64,000 nt of DNA, from NCBI GenBank assembly GCA_022316685.1, contig JAKJHU010000534.1, forward strand, positions 1 through 64,000, in the 5' to 3' direction. The notes below the pieces were generated by a model that made no database searches, was not told where the DNA came from, and saw nothing but the letters and a program-made list of their open reading frames with translations. Positions 9,428 to 20,551 of the stretch are shown in pieces (position 1 is the stretch's first letter; each line of letters begins with the position of its first letter). The position numbers and the translations under genes were made by a program. The stretch comes from Progne subis subis. Its lineage: Eukaryota; Chordata; Aves; Passeriformes; Hirundinidae.

Positions 9428-12342
9428 TTGGCCACGATGACAACAGCAGACAGAATCAGACCTGAAAGGGAAAGGGGAGAGGTTTGGACCTACAAGAAGT
9501 CCCCCAGAAGTCCTAAACATCCCCCAGATTTCCCCCCTGGAAGTCCAAAACCCCCTCAGAACTTCCCAGGACCGCTCTGTGTCCACAGCACTGTCCCGAA
9601 GCTCAACCTGGCCTCGGGGACAGGGAGAGAAGGGAGGCAAAAAAGAACGTGCCCAAAAATACCCGCCCAAAAACCTCTAAAAGAAATGCCCCAAAAGACC
9701 CCCAAGCGCAACTACCGCAACCCTGCCACTCGCCAAATTCGAACCAAAAAAGCCTTCGTGCTAGGCTATATTTTAAATTTTAGTATTTATTATGTTTACA
9801 TTTATCATTATCGTTTCTGTTTTATAGCTGTACCTATGTATATTATAGATACCATAATTCACATAGCATGTCGTGATAGAGATTGTATTTATTTATATTG
9901 CTGATATTATTTTTCATATGTTACATTTCACTTTTTATTAATTATACTTTCCTATTTTTCTATTGATTTTTAAAATTTTCTCTTTGTTTATATGTTAAAC
10001 GACGTTTTAAACTATACAAATTCATTAACCTGACGCATCAGAACTACAATCAATTCGAATTAAATGAGCCTGCTTTTCTAAAGGGTAAAGATTTCATTCT
10101 CATTAAAATAATATTGGCAGATGTTCTCTTTCTGTGGTTTTTTTCGGGGGGGGGGGGAGTGTTTTTTGTGTGGAGGGTTTTTTTGGTTGGGTTTTTTTTG
10201 GTGGTTTGTGGGTTTTTTTGTTTTGGGGTTTTTTTTGGTTGTTTGCTTTGTTTTGGATTTCTTTCTGACTAAACAATGAGGTTTGGAGACTTCCAGAATA
10301 AAAAATCTACTTTCTTTTATTGCTGCCTCTGAAATACACCCCGACATCAAGTGACTGCTGCTAACACTGTTCATGGATAGAATGAGACCTCTTAGGGTAT
10401 AAAAGGAAAAGATGGCACCTGGCGTTTACAGCTTTCTCCCTTCGGGTTCTTCAATGGAATAGAAAATACAGAGGTTTTGCTCTCACTCCCGATTCTATCC
10501 AGGCCTTCGGTGGGTGGCCACGGATGTAATTTTTCACCTTCTTTGTTGCCAGCAGCCAACCTGCCACAAACTTGGGGTAAAAAAGGGTAAGGAAAAGGAA
10601 AAAGAAAAAAAGAAAACACGAATTAAAATAAAATAAAATAAAACATTTTAAAATACAATAAGAGTTATTAAAAAGAAAAAAAAGTATATATAAATATATA
10701 TAAAATAAAATAAAAAGGAAAATAAAAATTAAACAATATTTAAAAAATTAAAAGAAACTTTAAAATAATAAAAACAAAAGTAAAAATAAAAACAAATAAA
10801 ATAAAATTATAAAGCTTGAAGAAATAAAAGAGAAAACCTTTTTAAAATACAAACAAAAAAATTACATGAATAAATAAAACTCGATAAAATAAAAGAGAAT
10901 TAAAACAATTGCTAAAGTCAAAAAGTAAAATAAATAATGATATAAAAATAAATGCAGCTGGGAGGAAAACTTCCAAAAAAACCACCTCAGAACAGTCCAA
11001 TGTCCAGCAAATCCCCCGAACCTCCCCTGGAAACCTCCCCCCGCCTGAAACCCCAAATTCCCATTCTTAGTCCCCCATATCTCGCCTTGAGAATCCCCCA
11101 AACCCTCCTCATATGCCCAAAAATTTCCACTCAAGCCCCAAATTCCCCTCTTGAAGCTCCAAATTCCCCCCCTAAACTCCCCCTCGATTCCCCAAAATGC
11201 CCTCGGGAACCCCCAAGTCCTCCCCGGGACCCTCCCAATTCCCTCCTGAACCCCCACATTTCCACCCCCAAACCCTCACAATTTTTCCTCTTAACCCCCG
11301 AGCCCCCGAGCCCCCAGATTTCTCCTGCAAATTCACCTCTGGGTCTCTTCCTCCTCCGGCAGCGGCCGGGGCCCCCGCCGGCACTGCAGGCAGCGCGGCC
11401 AAACCCAGAATCCAGGCCCCCCAGCGCCCCCCAAACCTCAGAATCCAAGTCCCACTCAGGACTGCCCTCATGAGCCACGAGCCTCCTCGGGAGACACCGA
11501 AATCAGGGAAGGGAGTGGGGGACCCCGGGGGGAATTCGGGATCCGCCAAAAATCGGAGAGGGGAGAAAACATGGCAGAGGAAATTTGGGGGCGGGGGGGG
11601 GGGGGGGGGATGGGACGGGACGCGGCCAAGGGGAATTGAAGGGATCCAGGTAAGAATTCCGGGGTTTGCGGGGGACGAGGAGGACCGGAAATGCCCCTCA
11701 GCCACGCAGAAACCCATAGAGATAAGGGGTGGCGGACCAGAAACGCCCCCGCCCTCTCGGAATCATCGAGATAGCAAAGAGGGGCACCGGAATGCCGCTC
11801 CGCCACGCAGAAAAACCATAGAGATACGGAGTGGCGGACCGGAAACGCCCCCCGCCCTCTCGGAATCATCGAGATAGCGAAGAGGGGCACCGGAATGCCG
11901 CTCCGCCACGCAGAAAAACCACAGAGATATGGAGGGGCGGACCGGAAACGCCCTCCGCCCGATCGGAATAATACACTTATTCCCTCGGAGGACCGGGACT
12001 CCCCTTCGCCACGCGGAAATCATAGCGATGGCGGCTGGAGGACCGGAGCTGTGCAGCTGCAGGTGCTTCCTGTCATGATTTCCCAACTGAGCCCCCCTGC
12101 TCCCGCACGTCTAGGGGCTATGGCATCCTCGCCGACCTCGTGTGAAGGTGCCAGCGCAGGGAGCCCTGAGGGGCGAGCCCCAATAAAGGCGCTGGGAGCC
12201 CCCAGAAATCCGAATTTGGGGAGGGGGACACGGGATGGGACAAAAGTCAAGTTCGTTTGTTGGTAGTTTTTTGAGGGGTTTATTGGGGGGGCGGGGGGGG
12301 GGGGGGGGAGGTGAGTCCTGACGCCCTCAGCTCCCCTCTTTT
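9428..12342 (+). repeat. Macrosatellite unit 4
   Basis: A full unit of 2915 bp. Private differences include GGAAATGCCCC near 11690 and CTCGTGTGAAGG near 12138, where other units read GGAAACGCCCC and CTCGTGGGAAGG. TATA box at 10398-10406. No gene is visible. Confidence 0.95.
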
Positions 12343-12400
12343 TTGGCCACGATGACAACAGCAGACAGAATCAGACCTGAAAGGGAAAGGGGAGAGGTTT
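12343..12400 (+). repeat. Macrosatellite unit 5, left arm
   Basis: The first 58 bp of unit 5, ending in GAGAGGTTT at the integration point of ERV1. The unit resumes at 21475. Confidence 0.95.
12397..12400 (+). repeat. Target-site duplication GTTT, left of ERV1
   Basis: Uninterrupted units read GAGAGGTTTGGACC here. GTTT occurs both before the ERV1 5' LTR and after its 3' LTR. A 4-bp duplication is typical of gammaretroviral integration. Confidence 0.9.
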
Positions 12401-13001
12401 TGTTATAAATAAATTCTATTCAAGAAATCTGTTTTAGTTACTTAATTGTTAAGTAATTCCATTAAGATTGTTAATGCTATTTCTGTATAAAGAATTTGCC
12501 TTATTCCTGTTTTAATACCTTATTTACTTGTTTGTTAATTAAGAATTCACCTTATTACCTGTATCTCTGCTCCCATTTGCCGGATAGTGTCTGAATATGC
12601 AAATAAAAAGAACGCTGGAATTCTGGGAACAACTCAAGAACAAGAGACTCTGAAAAGCAGGGAACCAAAGTAAAATCCAGGACTGTAGTCGCATTTTAGA
12701 CTAGTGCAAGAAATACGGGGGTCCGCCGAAGCAGCTTCATTTAGTCGCTGTGACCTGAGAAGGAGTCCCCCATCGCTGGACGACCCCTGATCAGCGACGC
12801 AAAAGGGACTCCCCGGCAAGGGAAAAAGCCCGTGAGGGGGGGTGGGAGTCCCCAGCTTTGCTGTGAAGCGAAGCTGTGTGTACCTCCTCCTCCACGTTGC
12901 CAAGGGAGCAAGCAAGCTCTCCCCCAAGGCCAAGCTTGATAATAAAGAAACATACAAAACCAGCAAGTCTCTGACTCTCTATTATATTTTTTTCCAGAAC
13001 A
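12401..13001 (+). repeat. ERV1 5' LTR
   Basis: 601 bp, TG...CA ends. By eye it is identical to the 3' LTR at 20874-21474. A TATAAA lies at 12486-12491, and the polyadenylation signal AATAAA at 12941-12946. Compared with the ERV2 LTRs it lacks an 11-bp segment (near ATAAATCAGTA in ERV2 plus-strand orientation) and a 2-bp TA near the outer end. Confidence 0.95.
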
Positions 13002-13006
13002 ATTTT

Positions 13007-13030
13007 TGGGGGCTCGTCCACGGGATCTGG
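13007..13030 (+). other. ERV1 primer-binding site (tRNA-Pro type, altered)
   Basis: TGGGGGCTCGTCC begins 5 nt after the LTR and matches the 3' end complement of tRNA-Pro. It is followed by ACGGGATCTGG rather than GGGATTTGG. ERV2 has the unaltered 18-nt match, so the extra AC in ERV1 is a change in this copy. Confidence 0.85.
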
Positions 13031-14407
13031 CCACGCCTGAAGAGGGACCGAGGACGGGACGGCCGCTCGCCCTTCGGACCTCCGGGACAGCTGGACAAGC
13101 GGGAGCAGCCTGGGACCGGCAACGAGGAGGAGCGCCGGAGGGTGAGCATTCCGGCAGCGGGTAAAGGAGACGTGCGAGTGCGAGTGTGAAAGACTCGGGG
13201 GCCGGCAGCTCGGACCCCCAGAACTGAGTGTGGACCCCTCGGTACTGCGGTTTCGGACCCCCGCGAGGGGGCCGGCCAGGAAAAGGGGGAAGCGAGAGAA
13301 TAATGAGTGAGGCGTCTCCTTAGGGGCAGAAAGACCCCCCCTGGGCGTGCAGGGGAAAACAGAGTGTGAGTGGCACGCATTAGGGGCAGAAAGACCCCCC
13401 CCGGGCGTGCAGGGGAAAACAAAGTGTGAGTGGCACACATTGGGGGCAGGTCCCCCCCCCCTTAAAGGCTAGAGTAGCCTAGGAGGGTTTAGAGTCCCTG
13501 GAGGGGCGGGAAAACCGTACCAGGGTTGACAGGGTGTCCCCAAACACTGCGGGTGCCGAGAGCTCATGAGAGTCCCTGCTTCCCAGGACTGAGCCAGTCG
13601 CACCGGAGAGCGTGTGCTGCCGCGGTCTCAGGGAGGAGGCCGTAAACCCATAGCCCGAGGACACCGGGGTGGGGAGTCAATGTAGAGGCAAGGCGGGCAT
13701 CCTGCACACACACACTCATCCCTCTTGCTGAGGCTGCTTCACTGGGGAGAAGTAGTCAAGCCTGTCCTGGTGGAAGGCAAAGGGGTCGGGCCCTGCTGGG
13801 GTTGATCCTTGGAAACAAGGAAGGGATACCCCACCAGGTAACCCGTGCGGAGTCTTGACCTCTTACCTCCGTTTCAAAAAGTGAAGAGGGGGACTGTACT
13901 AGTAGCAGGGCAGTCTAGTCCGGGGTTCGGACTGAAGGTGTCCGGCCCGGCGGGGGCTCAGGCGGGGGAAGGCCCTGAGGCCCGGAAGGGGATGCCAGTA
14001 CTAGGGACCCTGTCGTGCGCCGCAAAGCGTGTCCAGAGTCTCAGGGGTGAGGCAAGGCGCGGGGGTACATAGGGGGTGAGGTCATTAGGACTCACCTCAA
14101 AGGGGTCAGAAGAGAGTCTGAGCCCCTGGTGTAAGTAAAGTGTGAGCGTCCAAGGAAGTGAAGAAGGTTAGAGAAAGTGAGTAGAAAGAGGGAGAATTTG
14201 TTCCCTAATGAAAGCAAAAGTGTAGGAAAGAGTAGAAAAGCATAAAGTTTAGGAGTTTTATGTTGAAGTGTTCAAGAATTAAGTCAGGAGATTTGAAGTA
14301 AAGGGAGAAAAGCTGAAGAATTTTTTTTTTGCTTAAAAAAAAAAAACAACCCTGTGTTGCCAGTCAGTAAAGGGAACCTTTGAAATTTTTTTTTCAGTTT
14401 AAAGAAA
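13031..14407 (+). other. ERV1 leader (5' untranslated, about 1.4 kb)
   Basis: A GC-rich leader between primer site and gag, with no open frame resembling a known protein. It contains a 60-bp tandem repeat (13321-13440). It ends in an A/T hairpin-like stretch (about ten T, GCTT, then about thirteen A, near 14320-14346) just before gag. The packaging signal is expected here from family knowledge but cannot be placed from sequence alone. Confidence 0.7.
13321..13440 (+). repeat. 60-bp tandem repeat in ERV1 leader, 2 copies
   Basis: Two 60-bp copies beginning TAGGGGCAGAAAGACC. The first reads CAGAGTG (type A) and the second CAAAGTG (type B) at the same place. ERV2 has four copies in the order A-B-A-B. 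Confidence 0.9.
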
Positions 14408-16349
14408 ATGGGACAATGTACTAGTAAGAAAAAGAAATCCCAAAAGGAGAATTACAAAGTTAGAGAGTATTCCACCCGGTAGTCCCTTAGAACAACTTTT
14501 AACTAAATGGGATTCTTTAGAGGCCGCAAAAGGACTAGATCAGGTTAAAATGGTGTTTTATTGCACAGAAGTCTGGCCAAAATTCAAATTACCAGGAGAG
14601 TGGCCATGGTTTGGAACACATGATGAGTGGATGTGCTATCAGTTAAACCAGTACCTAAGAACTCAGGAAGATCCAGACGTAAACCAGTTAGCTTATGCTG
14701 CTTGTTGGCAAAAGAGAGCCACGAGTAAAGAGAATATAAAAGTCTGCAAATTAAAAGAAAAAGAAAAGTGTGAAAGAAAAGAACAGAAAGAGGAAAGAAC
14801 AGAAACTAATCAAAGATGGGACCCTTTAGACCATTTACCCCCTCCAATTTACCCAGAGGTGCCCCAAGTCCCTCAAAATCCTGTCCCAGTTCCCCTACTA
14901 ACTTCCCCGAGTCAAACTCAAACTCCTTCAGAACCCTCTCCTCCTCTTCCCCCAGTGGTTCCATCATCACCCCCCCCTAACACCTCTCCTCCCCAGTCCT
15001 TAGTACCTTCTCCCCCTTCTCTCCCAACAGCCCCTTTGCCACCTCCTTCCAATAGTCAAAATTCTTTAGCCCCAGTTATAACCCCTGCAGTTTCCCAAAA
15101 CACAACCTCTTCCCTAGCCCCCCTTTCTCCCACAGTACCATCCTCTGTTTCTCCCCCTACAGATTTTACTACCTCCCCCTCACCTACAGTAATTCCCCTG
15201 CCACCCCCTAATTGGGAGTTAACCAAAACCCCTACAGACTCCTGTGAGTCATCCCGTTCTCCTGGAATTCCCCAGGAATTTGTAACTCAGCCAGTGTTAT
15301 CAGTTAATAATGTAAGAGAAGGACCCTATTGTAACACAAGGTCAAAAGCCTTAAAGCCAGAAAAACTTTTTCCCCTCAGGGAAATGCCTATGGGAGGAGT
15401 AATTGGAGGAGTAGGATTTGTAAATGCCCCATTAACAGCCTCTGAAGTAAGAGGATTTAAGAAAGAGCTAGGAAATTTAGTTGAAGATCCCATAGGTATT
15501 GCCACACAGGTAGACCAATTCCTTGGACCCAATGTTTATACATGGGGAGAGTTAAATTCTATATTAAACATCTTGTTCTCCCCTGAGGAAATACGAATGA
15601 TTAGAACAGCAAGTATCAGAATCTGGGAAAGGGAAAATAGGTTGGGGCCACCTGGAGATCATAAATTACCGATAACTGACCCAGGGTGGGACCCAAATCG
15701 AGAAGAGGAAAGACAAAATATGAGAGACTATAGGTCCTTGATAGTAAGAGGTATAAGAGAATCTGTCCCCAGAGGAAATAATACTAAATTAGCTTTTGAT
15801 GGGTCCCAAGAAAAAGATGAGACTCCTGCCACTTGGCTAAATCGATTAAAAAGAAATTTTCAATTATATTCAAGCATAGACCCTGATAGTCCTGAGGGAC
15901 AAGTAATTCTAAAAGTGCAGTTTGTAACAAAGTCATGGCCAGATATACGGAGAAAATTAGAAAAAATTGAAGATTGGCAGGAGAAAAGTATTAATGAATT
16001 ATTAAAAGAAGCCTTAAGAGTTTACCTGAGGAGAGAAGAAGAAAAAGCTAAAGCCAAGGCTCGTATTATGGTAGCTGTAGCAAGAGAAAGTACTGGAGTA
16101 GCAGAAAACCAGAAAAACTCCCCCTGGAAATCTAGTGAGGGAGGACCAAGACCCTCATTTAAAGAACCAAAGTCACCCATAGTACCACCGTGGGTAAATT
16201 TAAAAAGAAGTAACCCAGGAGAGAATAGAACTTGTTATTACTGTGGTGAAATAGGGCATTTAAAAAGGGATTGTAAGAAATTATCACTTGATGAGGCTAT
16301 TGCAAGGGAGCAAGATGCCCTGGAGAGGGTGCTGAAAGGGGAGGATTAG
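14408..16349 (+). pseudogene. gag: ERV1 gag (frameshifted near the start)
   Basis: Gag polyprotein of matrix, capsid and nucleocapsid, which assembles the particle. The expected ATG (14408) opens with Met-Gly-Gln, a myristoylation signal, but an extra base near 14464 relative to ERV2 leads to a TAG about 25 codons in. The remaining frame is open from an internal ATG at 14550 to TAG at 16347-16349 (599 codons). In that frame, matrix is followed by a long proline/serine-rich linker with a PPIY late-domain motif near its start, then capsid, a basic segment, and one CCHC zinc knuckle at residues 562-575 (C562, C565, H570, C575). The stop is an amber in frame with protease, as in murine-leukaemia-type viruses that reach pol by readthrough. 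The early frameshift could be real or a consensus error. Confidence 0.9.
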
Positions 16350-16640
16350 GGGTGTCAGAGGCTCTATAAAATAGGGGACCCAATAGAACAACAAGATGAG
16401 CCTCTAGTAAACTTTGATGTGGGTCCCCAAAGTGAAGAATATGAATTCTTAGTAGACACAGGAGCTGACAGATCGAGTTTAAGGAAATTACCAACAGGGT
16501 AACAATCGGGACAAAAACTTGTGAAGTGTTAGGGGCTGAAGGGAGGCCCTTTCGAGCATTAATAGTTGAAGGAGTAGAGATTAAAGGGAACTCAAAGCAC
16601 TGTGTAGCTGATTTTCTTTATTTACCACATACAGAAACCA
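16350..16640 (+). pseudogene. pro: ERV1 protease segment (frameshifted)
   Basis: The frame continuing from the gag amber codon encodes an aspartic protease start with the active-site motif Leu-Val-Asp-Thr-Gly-Ala-Asp (catalytic Asp codon at 16455-16457). A missing G in the run at 16497-16499 relative to ERV2 brings in a TAA at 16500-16502. The rest of protease, including a Leu-Leu-Gly-Arg-Asp motif, continues in another frame within the open frame that starts at 16526. Confidence 0.85.
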
Positions 16641-17293
16641 ATTTACTAGGCAGAGACTTACAAGTGCAGCTCGGGGTAGGAGTTATCCCAAAAGATGGAA
16701 AAATGGTTGTGCATATCATGAAACTGACCCAAGGGGATATACAAGAGATAAATCCAGAAGTGTGGGCTACAGAGGGAAAATATGGGTGTTTAGATATCCC
16801 TCCCATTAAGATAGAAATGCAAAAAGATACCCCTGCCATCAGAGTTAAGCAGTACCCAATGTCACCAGAAGGAAAGAAAGGGCTAGCTTCAGTAATTGAG
16901 CATCTTTTAAAAGAAAATATCTTAGAACCATGTATGTCCCCTCATAACACCCCTATATTAGCCATAAAGAAAGATGAGGGAAAGTTTAGATTAGTCCAGG
17001 ATTTGAGAGAAATAAATAAAAGAACTATTGCTCGACACCCAGTAGTACCTAACCCCTATACCTTGCTGAGTAAAATTCCAAGAGAGCATACCTGGTTCAC
17101 AGTGATAGACTTAAAGGATGCTTTTTGGGCATGTCCCCTAGCAGAAGAGTGTAGGGATTGGTTTGCCTTTGAATGGGAACATCCAGACAGGGGAAGAAAA
17201 CAACAGCTAAGGTGGACCCGGCTACCACAGGGGTATACGGAATCGCCAAATATCTTCGGACAGGCCCTAGAGGACATTATTAGAACAGTTTAG
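16526..17293 (+). pseudogene. pol: ERV1 pol piece A: end of protease and first part of reverse transcriptase
   Basis: A 255-codon open frame without a genuine start. After the end of protease come the reverse transcriptase fingers and palm: the Leu-Val-Gln-Asp-Leu-Arg motif, the first catalytic Asp in Val-Ile-Asp-Leu-Lys-Asp-Ala-Phe, and the Leu-Pro-Gln-Gly motif. An extra base near 17270 relative to ERV2 shifts the frame and yields a TAG at 17291-17293, immediately before the YVDD active site. On its own this piece cannot be catalytic. Confidence 0.9.
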
Positions 17294-17315
17294 TCCCAAA
17301 GAAGGAGTTCAAATT

Positions 17316-18092
17316 TTGCAATACGTGGATGATTTATTAATATCAGGGGAGACAGAAAAAGAAGTTAAAGATGTAAGTATACAACTTCTAAACTTTCTTG
17401 GAGAAAAGGGGTTAAAAGTATCTCAGAGTAAACTACAGTTTGTAGAAACTGAAGTCACTTATTTAGGACACATAATCGGAAAGGGGAGTAAAAGGTTAAG
17501 CCCTGCAAGAATTTCAGGAATAGTGTCTATATCACCTCCAAAAACTAAGAGAGACATAAGGAAACTTCTAGGCCTGTTTGGATACTGCAAGCACTGGATA
17601 GATAAGTACACTCAAGGGGTCAAATTCCTTTATGATAAATTAATAGACCAGGAACCAATGAATTGGACAGAGAGTGACGAGAGGCAGCTGCAAGATCTAA
17701 AAGAGAAATTATCCTCAGCACCAGTTTTAAGCTTACCAGATCTTAAAAAGGAGTTTGATTTATTTGTAAACACTGAAGAAGGGATAGCATACGGAGTTTT
17801 AACCCAAGAATGGGGAGGATACCGAAAACCTGTAGCATTTTTATCAAAACTGTTAGATCCAGTTGCTAGGGGATGGCCGGCTTGTCTCCAAGTAGTTGCA
17901 GCTGCAGCTATTCTAATAGAAGAAGCTCAAAAGTTAACATTACAGGGAAAGATAAAGATACATACTCCACATGATTTGAAAACAATTTTAAGTCAAAGAG
18001 CTCAAAAGTGGCTCACAGATTCTAGAATCCTAAAATATGAAATTATACTGATAAATTCAAATAACCTAGAACTAACAACATCCAAAGCTTAA
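17316..18092 (+). pseudogene. pol: ERV1 pol piece B: reverse transcriptase from YVDD through the connection domain
   Basis: A 258-codon frame starting at the Tyr-Val-Asp-Asp active site (codons 17322-17333), followed by the thumb and connection domains, including Leu-Gly-His-Ile-Ile-Gly and Leu-Leu-Gly-Leu-Phe-Gly-Tyr-Cys motifs. One A is missing near 18086 relative to ERV2, which produces a premature TAA at 18090-18092 between the connection domain and RNase H. Confidence 0.9.
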
Positions 18093-18160
18093 ATCCAGCT
18101 CAATTTCTCTCTAGTGAGCCCACTGAAGAAATAGAACACCATTGCCTAGAACTCATTGAT

Positions 18161-19900
18161 ATGCAGACAAAAGTAAGGGAAGATTTAGAGGATACACCCC
18201 TTCCATATGAGAGAGTGTTGTTCACAGATGGGTCATCCCGAGTGGTGGAAGGGAAAAGAATATCAGGATACTCTGTGATTGAGGGAGAGAAAATGAAAGT
18301 TTTAGAAAAGGGAAAGTTACCAAGTAATTGGTCAGCACAGTGCTGTGAAATATATGCACTAAAGAGAGGGCTAGACTTACTTAAAGATGACCGAGGGACC
18401 ATTTACACAGACTCTAGATATGCCTTTGGTATCGTGCACACATTTGGGAAATTTTGGGAAGGACGGGGATATTTAAATTCAAAAGGGAAAAACTTAATAC
18501 ACACAGAATTAATAAAATCAGTGTTAAAATCTTTACAAAAACCAGCAGAAATTGCAGTAGTTCACATAAAAGGACATCAAAAGGGAGATATGCCCGAGAT
18601 AAGGGGAAACCAGTTAGCTGATAAAACAGCCAGAGAAGCAGCTTTAGAACCAGGAGAACCAGTAAAAATCCTCAAATTAGAGAAAATGCCAAAAAAAGAA
18701 GAAGAAAGGATAGAGCAGGTATTCAGTAAAAAAGAGCAGAAAGCAATAAAAGAATTAGGATTACACCAGGGGGAACACGGAGTGTGGTTAACAGCTGACG
18801 GACGGAAATTCTTAAATAAAGCCCTAGCCAGAAAAATACTTACAGAAATACATAATTTAACCCACTGGGGAACCCAGGGATTATGTGACCATTTTCTAAG
18901 GGAAAACCTATGTATTGGAGTACACGAATTAGCAAAAGCAGTTACTCAGGGATGTATTATATGTCAGAAAATAAATCAAAAAGTTATGAGAAAAACTGAG
19001 CCTGGAGGGAGGGAGTTAGCCTTAAGGCCCTTCCAGAACGTGCAAATTGATTTTACTGAGATGCCCCCTGTTCAAGGGTACAAACACTTGTTGGTGATCA
19101 TAGATCACCTTACCCATTGGGTAGAGGCATTTCCTACAAAAAGAGAAACAGCAGAAGTAGTAACAAAAATCATATTAGAAGATATCCTCCCTCGGTATGG
19201 GCTGATAAATAATATTGATTCAGACAGAGGGCCACATTTCACAGCACAAATTCTACAACAGGTAACACAAGCCTTAGGGATAAAATGGAGGTTACACACC
19301 CCATGGCATCCCCAAAGCTCAGGCAGAGTAGAAAGGATGAACAAAACCATTAAAAATGTACTGACTAAACTAATAGCAGAAACTCAACTAAATTGGCTTA
19401 AATGCTTACCCCTAGCATTACTACGAATTAGAACACAGCCACGAGCAGATCTAGGAGTGTCACCATATGAAATGTTATTTGGGCTTCCCTTTTTGTTATC
19501 TCCTTATAGTTCTAAAGACTACCTGGAAGGAGAGGAAATCACTAGAAAATATCTAAAAACCATTGGACAAACCTTAGAAAATCTCAGAAAGAAAGGCTAT
19601 CTTCCTCAAACTTCCCCTTTGGATGCAAATGTGCATAATATCAATCCTGGAGACTGGGTATTGATCAAAACGTGGACTAATACCCCGCTGACCCCGAAGT
19701 TTGAAGGTCCCTACCAAGTACTGTTAACAACTCACACAGCAGTGCGCACTGAGGAAAAAGGATGGACCCACATCACCAGAGTTAAAGGGCCAGTACCCCC
19801 TCCTGGAGAGAACCCGAGTTCAGCACCCTCACCGGATGAAACCGAGTGGACAGTAACACCACACCCGAAAGACTTGAAATTAACCTTTAAAAAGAAATAA
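18161..19900 (+). pseudogene. pol: ERV1 pol piece C: RNase H and integrase (uninterrupted part)
   Basis: A 579-codon open frame with complete catalytic sets. RNase H: Asp23 (FTDGS), Glu63, Asp84 (YTDS), Asp154, with His135 and His139. Integrase: zinc-binding His231, His235, Cys265, Cys268; catalytic Asp297, Asp355 and Glu391 with the standard 35-residue spacing; and a C-terminal Phe-Glu-Gly-Pro-Tyr motif near residue 516, the GPY type typical of gammaretroviruses. The frame is intact to its stop, but it is cut off from reverse transcriptase by the shift at 18086. It is labelled a pseudogene because normal expression needs the whole Gag-Pol frame. Confidence 0.92.
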
Positions 19901-20470
19901 GAGATAACAGAGACTGTGAAAACCTTTTGTTTCAGTTGCCTCTCCATATTCAACGAACTCAAAAAAGGGGGGGGGGGGCACAATAAGGGTTAATTTCTGT
20001 AAACCTAAGTCAGTTTTTGTAAATAGCCATTTTAGATATGTTTAAGTAATAGATATATTAAAAAGGGGTATAAGTTATTTTTTGTATTAATTTTACATAT
20101 AGTTTAAGTCTTTTTTTTTATAAGTAAGAATTTAAGTAAGTTTAAGGGGTTTTTTTTTTTTAATAATAATTTTTAAATTGTAAGTTTTATGAATAGCAAT
20201 TTAAATAAGTTTAAGTAATAGAAAAAAAAAAGAATCAGGGTTTTTTTATTAAGTTTAAATATTGTTTAGGTTTTATAAATAGTGATTTAAATAAGTTTAA
20301 GATTTTTTTTCTTTGTTAATTTTAAAAGTTGTTAAGTTCTATAAGTAGCAGTTTGAACAAATTTAAGTAATAGAAAAATTAAAAGAGTGTAAAGTTTTTT
20401 TTAAGAAAAAAAAAGAGTAAATCTCCTACAGAACATTCTCTAAGGGCAACTAAATTAATAGGGAGGGGAA
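19901..20470 (+). repeat. AT-rich segment occupying the env position in ERV1
   Basis: About 570 bp of AT-rich, loosely repeated sequence in which motifs such as AAGTTTAAGTAATAG and TTTTATAAATAGTGATTTAA recur irregularly. It starts after a run of about 12 G near 19967. It holds no protein. The same segment is present in ERV2, so it is part of the family structure rather than damage to this copy. Confidence 0.75.
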
Positions 20471-20551
20471 GTGGAAGCATGTAAGTGGGTTCTTCAGGAG
20501 ACCTCTCCACTCCAAGAGGCAAGGCCGGGTGGAGCAAGAGATCCAGGAAGG

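Noticed and set aside
13321..13440. 60-bp leader repeats considered as a coding repeat
   Set aside because: The frames through them are not shared between ERV1 and ERV2 and contain no start in a sensible context. They lie in the untranslated leader.
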